A DNA stretch of 64,000 nucleotides from Amborella trichopoda (Eukaryota; Streptophyta; Magnoliopsida; Amborellales; Amborellaceae), in assembly GCF_000471905.2 (NCBI RefSeq), contig NW_006498435.1:2178217-2242216 (forward strand). The letters run 5' to 3'. The notes below the pieces were generated by a model. It did no database searches. It was not told the origin of the DNA and saw only the letters and a list, made by a program, of their open reading frames with translations. The translations under genes were made by a program, and so were the position numbers. Positions 57,546-64,000 of the stretch are shown piece after piece (position 1 is the stretch's first letter; every line of letters begins with the position of its first letter).

Positions 57546-58810
57546 ATGGAATGAACTTCTACTACTCTTAGCTCTAAGTCTCGAAGTCATGAGCAAGTAC
57601 TCTTGTGGCACACTTGCTTTGGCCACATGTCTCCAAAATCTTTAAAATTATTGTTTCCATAAAAGATTGTTTTTTTGAGTGTTCCTCAGTTACAATGTGA
57701 GACCTATCAATTGTCTAAACATTGCATAATCTCTTTTTCTTCTATTCAAAATAAAAGTTTTAGGCCGTTCCTCTTGTTCATTCTGATGTTTGAGCGCCTG
57801 CTTGAGAAATTTTTGTATTTAGATATCAGTATTTTATTTCATTCATTGATGTTTAATTTCGTTATACTTAGATATAACTTATGAAAAGTAGCGCTGATGT
57901 ACCTTCAATAGTTACAATATTTCATAAAATGGTTCAGACCCAGTTTTGACCCAAATAAAATTTTTCTCTTCTGACAATGCATGAGGGTAACTATATAATG
58001 GATTAAAGGATTTTTTTCTTGAACATGGTATAGAAACTAAAACATCATGTTCCTATGAGGGCGATGCCAAGAACATTATATCTTGAGCTTCTAATTGATT
58101 ATTTTGGCCGCAGCATCACGACGATATCTTCGAGGAAATTTTGCTCTTTACCAGTGCCTTCACGATTATCTTGTGCCATGTGTATAGAGAAGCCAACTCA
58201 GACGTTGATCAGTTGGCCAAGGAGGGCCAGCTCCAGCTCCCCAATGGGGACTTAGGGCCACCATCCCTTCTACACCCCTTTGAGAGCTTCTTCCCTTTAC
58301 ACCTTTTCGGTTTTTTGCCCCTAACAGGGATTGTATATGGTGGCCCTCAGGTGTCACCACTCCTTTTGTAATTTTCATTCTCTTGAAATACAATACAATG
58401 AAATTTACTCCAAAAAAATCATATGGTGTGGCAGAACGGAAAAATATGTACTTGTTAAAAGTGGTGAGAATCATACTATTAGGAATTCCGGTTCCTATGA
58501 CATTGGGATGAAGCAATTGTTACTGCTACCTATATGATCAATAGAATGCCTACACATGCTCTCAATGATGCTTATTTTTTTAACTTCTAAACCATGGACT
58601 TCTTCTATTTTCTCTTCTACCAAAACCTTTGGTTGTGTTTGGTTTGTGTATACCCTGGGGCCAGCTAAGAATAAAATAGGACCTCAACCTACGAGATGTG
58701 TGTTGCTAGGATACTTGGACTCTCAGAAAGGATACAAGTGTTGCTGTCGGGAAACTAAAAGGAAATATGTCTCAAAGGATGTTACCTTCTTTGAGTATAT
58801 ACCCTAATTT
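57546..58810 (+). pseudogene. Copia integrase, interrupted by a LINE fragment
   Basis: Opens with LLWHTCFGHMS (the HHCC region, 57,600 on). The core follows (YFVSFIDVF- and DVPSIVTIFHKMVQTQF-like, in shifting frames) up to about 58,050. A 360-bp LINE tail intervenes, and the core resumes at about 58,419 with GVAERKN-like sequence, ATYMINRMPTHALNDAYF, and the C-terminal GPQPTRCVLLGYLDSQKGYK and VSKDVTFFE. It is decayed, with multiple stops. Confidence 0.85.
58055..58418 (+). mobile_element. 5'-truncated LINE tail inside copia integrase
   Basis: Carries the end of a LINE RNase H (FTIILCHVYREANSDVDQLA followed by KEGQL), a stop, a short 3' UTR with CTTTTGTAATTTTCATTCTC and AATACAATACAATG, and an A-tract at 58,412-58,417. 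Copia integrase sequence resumes immediately after. The target-site duplication is not clear. Confidence 0.75.
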
Positions 58811-59204
58811 TTTCCCTAAAAGAGATTTAATAGCCACTATGCCACCTGACAGTTCTATTCATTTTCCAATGATTATAGGTAGTACTTGTAATCCAATCAA
58901 GGAACATCTGAAATCTATTGAGAAATAACTGAATGTATAATCCCGAAAAGAACAAAGGAAAGTTTGATGTAAATGATCTACCCCCAGCTCATCGATTTGT
59001 CAGGTACTTCTTCTTCTTCTACCCCTATATCTTCTCAACTCAATTTACTGATTGCCATAAGAAAAGGAAAAAGGACTTGTATTTCTCATCCAATCAGTAA
59101 GTTTATTTCTTATGCGTCACTTGCACCTTCCTTTCGTTCATACTGTTGCTCTACTTCCTTTGCTCCTATTCCCTCCAAATTTGTAGTTGCATTGCTTATC
59201 GACA

Positions 59205-60000
59205 ATGAAAAGCAGCCATGATTGAGGAAATGATTGCCTTAAAGAAGCAGTGAACTTGGGATGTAATTGATCGGCTAGGAGGACATGTGGTAGGATGCAA
59301 GTGGGTGCATACCCTGAAGCACAAATCGGATGGTTCGATTGAGAGACACAAAGCTCGTTTGGTGGCTAAGGGTTTTGCATAATTATATTCGGTTGACTAT
59401 AAGGAGAGTTTTGCTCCTGTAACAAACTTGAGATCAATACAGTTACTTTTATCTATTGCAATAAGCAGGAAGTGGTCACTCCAATTAGACATGAAGAATC
59501 CCTTTCTTCATTGAGATCTGCAAGAAGAAGTGTATGTGTATTACCACTTGGGTTTTATCTTCAGTGGGGAAAGGGAAGATCTATAAGTTGGGAAAAGCTA
59601 TATATAGACTCAAACAATCACCTAGGGCTTGGTTCGAAAAATTCAATACAATTATATATCAATAATGATTTTAGAGAAGTGTTTCAGATCATTCGATTTG
59701 TTAAAAGAGATTATTGTTCTACCACAATATTGATACCATATGTGGATCAGTGGATGATATAGTGCTCATAGGAAATAATGATTATACGATTCAAAAAAGA
59801 AAGATTTCTTGGAAGTGTTTTTGACATCAAGGATCTTGGTCCTTTGAAATACTTCTTTCGAATAAAAGTGGCTAGATTTAAACAAGGGTTTTTTTGTCTT
59901 AAAGAAAGTATACTCTTGATCTCCCTAGTGACATAGGAATGCTTGGAGCCAAACCAATAGAATATCCCATAGAGGTTAATCACATATCATATGATTAGCA
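59205..60000 (+). pseudogene. Copia reverse transcriptase (RVT_2)
   Basis: Contains MIEEMIALKK, TWDVIDRLGGHVVGCKWVHT and LKHKSDGSIERHKARLVAKG, then VDYKESFAPVTNLRSI and LQLDMKNPFLH-like blocks. The YVDD region near 59,745 is degenerate (CGSVDD-like), followed by FLEVFLTSRILVL-type remnants. Frequent stops. Confidence 0.85.
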
Positions 60001-60660
60001 GTCAGAGCCTTTAAGTAACCCTGGTGTATATCAAAGATTAGTGGGTAGACTTATTTTTTTGATTCTTTCACGACTAGATATTGCATATGCTGTAAGCGTC
60101 GCAAGTTAGTTTTACATGCCCATGCTCTCATCACTTGGAGGTTATTCATCACATTTTACGATATTTGAGATTTGCTTCAAGGAGAGGGCTTCTGTATGCC
60201 AATCATGGTCACCTTAATGTACAAGATTTCTGTGATGCGCATTGGACTGGATGTTCTCTTGATCGACAATCCATAGTGGGTGGTAATTTAGTTACGTAGA
60301 AGAGTAATAAGTAGAGTATTTTAGCTTGATCTTTAGCAGAAGCTAAGTATCAAGCAATGGCAAGTGCTACATGTTAAATAATTTGGCTCCGTTCTCTTCT
60401 TCAACAGATGGGAGTTAATGTATTAGCTCTTATTCCTCTATAGTCTGATTATCAATCCAATTTATATTGGCTGAAATCCTGTATTTCATGCAAGAATGAA
60501 TGCATATTGAAGTCAACTGTCACTTTGTCTGAGAAAAGATCGCTTCAAAGACAAATATACTCCATTTGTGCAGTCGCATAATCAATTGATAGACATACTT
60601 ACCAAGGCTTCTAATCGAGTTCGACTAAGGATACTTTGGACAAGCTGGGCATCTATGATA
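60001..60660 (+). pseudogene. Copia RNase H
   Basis: Fragments such as GVYQRLVGRLIFLILSRLDI, DARWTGCSLDRQS-like text, SLAEAKYQAMASATC and WLRSLLQQMGV match the copia RNase H, with stops. It ends just before the PPT. Confidence 0.8.
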
Positions 60661-60670
60661 TATATGCTCC

Positions 60671-60684
60671 AGCTTGAGGGGAAG
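60671..60684 (+). promoter_or_regulatory. Copia polypurine tract
   Basis: AGCTTGAGGGGAAG directly before the 3' LTR start TGTAGTG. This is the usual copia form. Confidence 0.9.
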
Positions 60685-61006
60685 TGTAGTGATTGTTATA
60701 GGCCCCACGCCTATTAACGAAACCTACAATAATTGTTATGGGCCTCATGCCCATTATGGAAATTTGCGTGCGGTGATAATGTGTATACTATCCTACATAT
60801 TTGAGCGGATTTCCTGCTATAACAATTATCTATTTGGGTGATTTTCTTGTTGTAATAGTTACCATATTTGAGATTGATTTTCTTGTGGTAACACTCATGC
60901 ATAATGGTTCTTACTCTTATGCATGTTGACCTACCTGTATTTTACCTCCTATAGGTATCTGTATATCTGTATTTACTTTATCTTGTACTTAAATATTACT
61001 TTCTCT

Positions 61007-61049
<43 letters not shown>

Positions 61050-61058
61050 AATCTTAAC
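60685..61058 (+). mobile_element. 3' LTR of Ty1/copia element
   Basis: TGTAGTGATTGTTATAGGCC at its start matches the 5' LTR at 54,573, and it ends near CAATCTTAAC. It lacks the MITE insertions, so those came after the element integrated. A long CT tract lies near its end. Possible target duplication: ATACT before the 5' LTR against ATACC near 61,060, not exact. Confidence 0.88.
61001..61047. repeat. (CT)n microsatellite in copia 3' LTR
   Basis: About 20 CT units with single interruptions. The 5' LTR has only a short CTCTCTCATCTCTCTC at the same place, so the tract expanded after insertion. Confidence 0.93.
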
Positions 61059-61667
61059 TATACCAATGGAAGCTACTCATCAAACTTTTTAATTTACTTT
61101 CTCTCAAGTCTATCAACGTCTAGATTCATTTGTATTTTCTAAGATTCACTGCGAGGCCACTTTCAGAAACTTTCCTATTAATTAATCCGAAAAGGGACAA
61201 ATCTTGAGTGGATGAAATTCGTTGTCAACGTCGCATGCTAACTTCATTCAATGTCAGTTGCTCCAATACATACTTCTAGTGACAACGCTCTCTAATGGGT
61301 CATGGTGATCAATAACCTACATGCTATGTCACCGGAACCATAATAAAGTTTTCCAAAATTTTGTAGTTTGGTGTTTAAACCTAGCTTTGAGGTTATTCAG
61401 GTGTCTCTGGTTTTAGAAACAACAGTTATTTTAGTATTGTAATATCGCGTATATGGGGAAATCCCAAGGAGTATCTGTGACTCAAAAGTTATGTAGTCAA
61501 GAGGCAGTCCGTATGAATTTAGGACCATGGACCTAGATGTTTCCATTTATGGGTGGACAGCCATCACATGGAGGATATACCTGCTTCCCTAGCTATTACT
61601 TCTAGATGATTGTGGCCTCCTCTGATTGGGTGTTGCAGTGTATCTTTGATCGTTTCTTGTTGGTCTT
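61059..61667. other. Intronic sequence between copia and palindromic MITE
   Basis: No ORC4 exon and no domain recognised. 61,300-61,560 has the look of an old repeat, but I cannot assign it. Confidence 0.4.
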
Positions 61668-62093
61668 AAAAAATTTCGTATAGAACCGTAATTCCTCATA
61701 TTATTTCATGTTAGACCCTCCTTCCGTTTTTCTTCAAGCGGCATAAGGAAACTCTTAAAGATTTCACCATACCCCCTCATTTCTTATCTCCATCTTTTAT
61801 TGATTTTTGATTATAAAAATTAACCTCAAAATTTTTTTTACTACCATTTCAACCCAAAAACTTTTTAATGGGTGGAAAGGGAAAAAGAGAGTTAAAAATT
61901 TTTTTGGGTTGAAATGGTATAAAAAGATATGTTGGGGTTAATTTTTATGGTCAAAAGTCAATTAAAGAGGGAGACAAGAGATGAGGGGGTGCGGTGAAAT
62001 CCTTAAGGGTTTTCTTATGCCGTTTAAAAGAAAAAAGGAAGGAGGGTCTACCATGAAATAATATGAGGAATTAGGGTTCTATATGAAATTTTT
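61668..62093. mobile_element. Palindromic (fold-back) MITE, about 425 bp
   Basis: The left arm begins AAATTTCGTATAGAACC and reads CCTCATATTATTTCATG and AGACCCTCCTTCC. The right arm is its inverse (GGAAGGAGGGTCTACCATGA, ATATGAGGAATTAGGGTTCT, ATATGAAATTT). Arms of roughly 195 bp flank a loop of about 35 bp near 61,863-61,897. No coding capacity. Confidence 0.9.
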
Positions 62094-64000
62094 CCTTGTT
62101 TTTTTATGAATGATAGGATATGAAACTAGTAGGCAAGATACAAATGTCTTCTTCTTGTCATGACTAGAGCGATCCATTTACCTATTTTTGAGGGGAAACA
62201 TTCAAAAGTACATAAACATCCAAGCTCAGAAAGGACATGGGCTGTTACAGTATCCTCTATTCACCTTCTTTCATGAACAGTGTGCTGATCCATCTCAATG
62301 CACTTTGTTTTTTCTCACATTGAACATAGATTCAAAGTAATTTTAAAGGCATACTATGACAGAACAATACTGATGGCTGCTTTAGACTGAAACCAGTATC
62401 TTGTGGGATATATTTGTGCCTAGACATTGTCCGTTGTCTGTTGACCAAACTTAGCTTCTGTGATTGATTTGGGAACTATCTTTTGTTTTTGGCCCATGAC
62501 ACAAGATTTTCCTCAAAATTTTTGTTGACCCATTGTTGAGCTTTAAGCATCTAAGAAACTGGCCTAAGCAGCAGCAAAGTATACTAACAGATAGATCATA
62601 AAAAAAGAAGTAAGAGCAAACCACATGTTATCGCTTTGAAAAACCTTTGAATTCTCTTTGCTCCTTTTAAGGTTAGTTCCCTTGAAGGATTATTCATATT
62701 GGCACATCATTTTCAGGCATGTGTGATGCTGGGAAGCATGAGTGTTACATATTGAAGATACTAGACCAAAACTTCTATGATTTGTTATTGCTCATTAGAG
62801 GTGGTCTTTAACCTTCCTAATCTTCTAGTTTGTTACAGTAGTGTAATTTAGAATTTATCATCCCAAATTTACCAAACATGCTGAGACATAAGGCATTTAG
62901 TTGGTGGTATCCCTTTTGATGTCTTGTTGACTGTTTTTAAGTAAGAATTAAATTCAATGTTACAGACTTTAAAGGCGTCCATTCCTGTTCAAAGGGCAAT
63001 CAAACTGGGTGGGTTGAATTTCCGTTAAAACACAAAATATTTGAGAAAAATAGAAAATTCTGATAATTTAGAAAAACTCTGAAAATTGGGGAAGAAATCA
63101 GAATAATCCAAAAAATAAGAAGACCTTCAGTGTGTGTGGATCAATAAAGACATAATATCATCCTAGTGAGATCTAATGCAAAATGAATGTTCCATACTTG
63201 CATGGTTTCCATTTTTCTGGGATATTTGAGTCTTTTTTAACAGGTTCAAACAGTTTGACCGGATTGAATTCGTTTTCTTTTGAATGTTTTGGTCAACCCA
63301 TTTTCCTGGATTGGATTTTCTGGCATGATTCCCTGATATAATCTGCTTTAAGACCATTTATTGATTTCCTTATACCTTCATTTGTTAAAAAATCTAAATT
63401 CATACCTCTTTAAAAACTGATGGTTGTTGCATGTGCACAAATTCGTATGAGTTCTCATGAAAGCATTTTTTTGCATCCATTTACTGTTGGTACTCATTCT
63501 TTGTGGCAACAAGGTCTAGAATAAATAGGATGATTCTTTGTTTGGCTGTTGGAGCTAAAAGTCTAGTAGTAGTTGATGCCGTTCTCATGATAATAAACAT
63601 GGATTATAGTGTTCGTTCTTAAGAGCCATTTCATTTTATATTGTAGCTCATTTTGAATCAAACCACACTTTTTATCCTTGACATGATGGGACCAAACCCC
63701 ACATTTCATTTCTAAGTATAGTACAATTACCTACATTGGGTTCTGGTTATTTTAGTTTTGTGCATTTTGTTCATGAATTGTTAGTATTGGAAAGGGATGT
63801 TTCAAATCAAACAAATGGAGTTTTCCAACCTGTTAGGGACTTAGGGCAAAGTATGGGTTCAGTGAAGCTTTTACTCCCATATTCCATTACGACAAGCTTC
63901 TTTATGGCTTTTTAAGTGGGAAATTTCCTTGGCCCTATGGGGCCTTAGAAGAGAGAGAGAGAGAGACAGAGAGAGAGAGGGAGAGAGAGAGAAGGGGTGG
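62094..64000. other. Distal part of ORC4 intron 12, no feature recognised
   Basis: AT-rich, with no recognisable exon, domain or RNA gene. It ends in a GA microsatellite. The missing ORC4 C-terminal exons should lie further right. Confidence 0.45.
63949..63994. repeat. (GA)n microsatellite
   Basis: GAGAGA tract with small interruptions at the very end of the window. Confidence 0.92.

Larger units (their letters stand above)
54476..64000 (+). other. ORC4 intron 12 (incomplete)
   Basis: Begins GTAAGT after exon 12. At least 9.5 kb without a further ORC4 exon that I can recognise. Most of it is the copia element and MITEs listed separately. Confidence 0.6.

Noticed and set aside
62700..63000. 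A missing ORC4 exon in the last part of the window
   Set aside because: No stretch flanked by AG and GT gives the expected C-terminal family sequence. Candidate starts after CAG at 62,737 read into stops.

Overview
The window is nuclear DNA from a flowering plant with a transposon-rich genome. The evidence is plant-type Ty3/gypsy and Ty1/copia retrotransposons, a plant mobile domain (PMD) coding sequence, Micron-like MITEs, and one host gene with many small GT-AG exons. I cannot name the species. The only intact host gene I can support is ORC4, origin recognition complex subunit 4, on the + strand. Twelve exons run from 42,303 to 54,475 with no stop codon, and the C-terminal exons lie beyond the window.

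Positions 1-42,200 are an upstream stack of Ty3/gypsy sequence, almost all on the - strand. (i) About 1-11,250: a Tat-lineage element with a 5' LTR at about 8,850-11,250, a leader with repeats, gag, protease and integrase. Its reverse transcriptase is deleted. A decayed, intron-bearing PMD/coiled-coil gene lies antisense downstream of its integrase. (ii) 11,251-19,531 (copy A) and 33,030-40,503 (copy B): two diverged copies of a 7-8 kb non-coding block full of minisatellites, with terminal dinucleotides that suit an LTR start read on the - strand. (iii) 19,532 to about 24,685: gag and protease of an Ogre/Tat-like element, cut in the protease exactly where copy A ends. (iv) About 24,685-33,029: a Tekay/Del-type chromovirus with a complete 5' LTR, PBS, gag, RT, RNase H, integrase, PPT and a truncated 3' LTR. 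My reading is that copy B plus the gag/protease is one old element, split by the Tekay insertion and cut by copy A, and that copy A was in turn entered by the first Tat element.

Positions 40,490-42,200 hold a cluster of palindromic units and a head-to-head pair of MITEs, ending about 100 bp before the ORC4 start codon. ORC4 then runs to the end of the window with two very large introns. Intron 8 (8.2 kb) contains a decayed LINE ORF1-like sequence and a near-identical 115-bp tandem duplication. Intron 12 (more than 9.5 kb) contains a decayed copia element (54,573 to about 61,058). Two MITEs sit in (TA)n tracts inside its 5' LTR and a 5'-truncated LINE tail sits inside its integrase. A 425-bp palindromic MITE follows at 61,668-62,093.

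No tRNA, rRNA, CRISPR array, or bacterial or organellar sequence was seen. All domain calls come from reading translations by eye. No database search was possible, so lineage names are inferences and boundaries marked 'about' are approximate.
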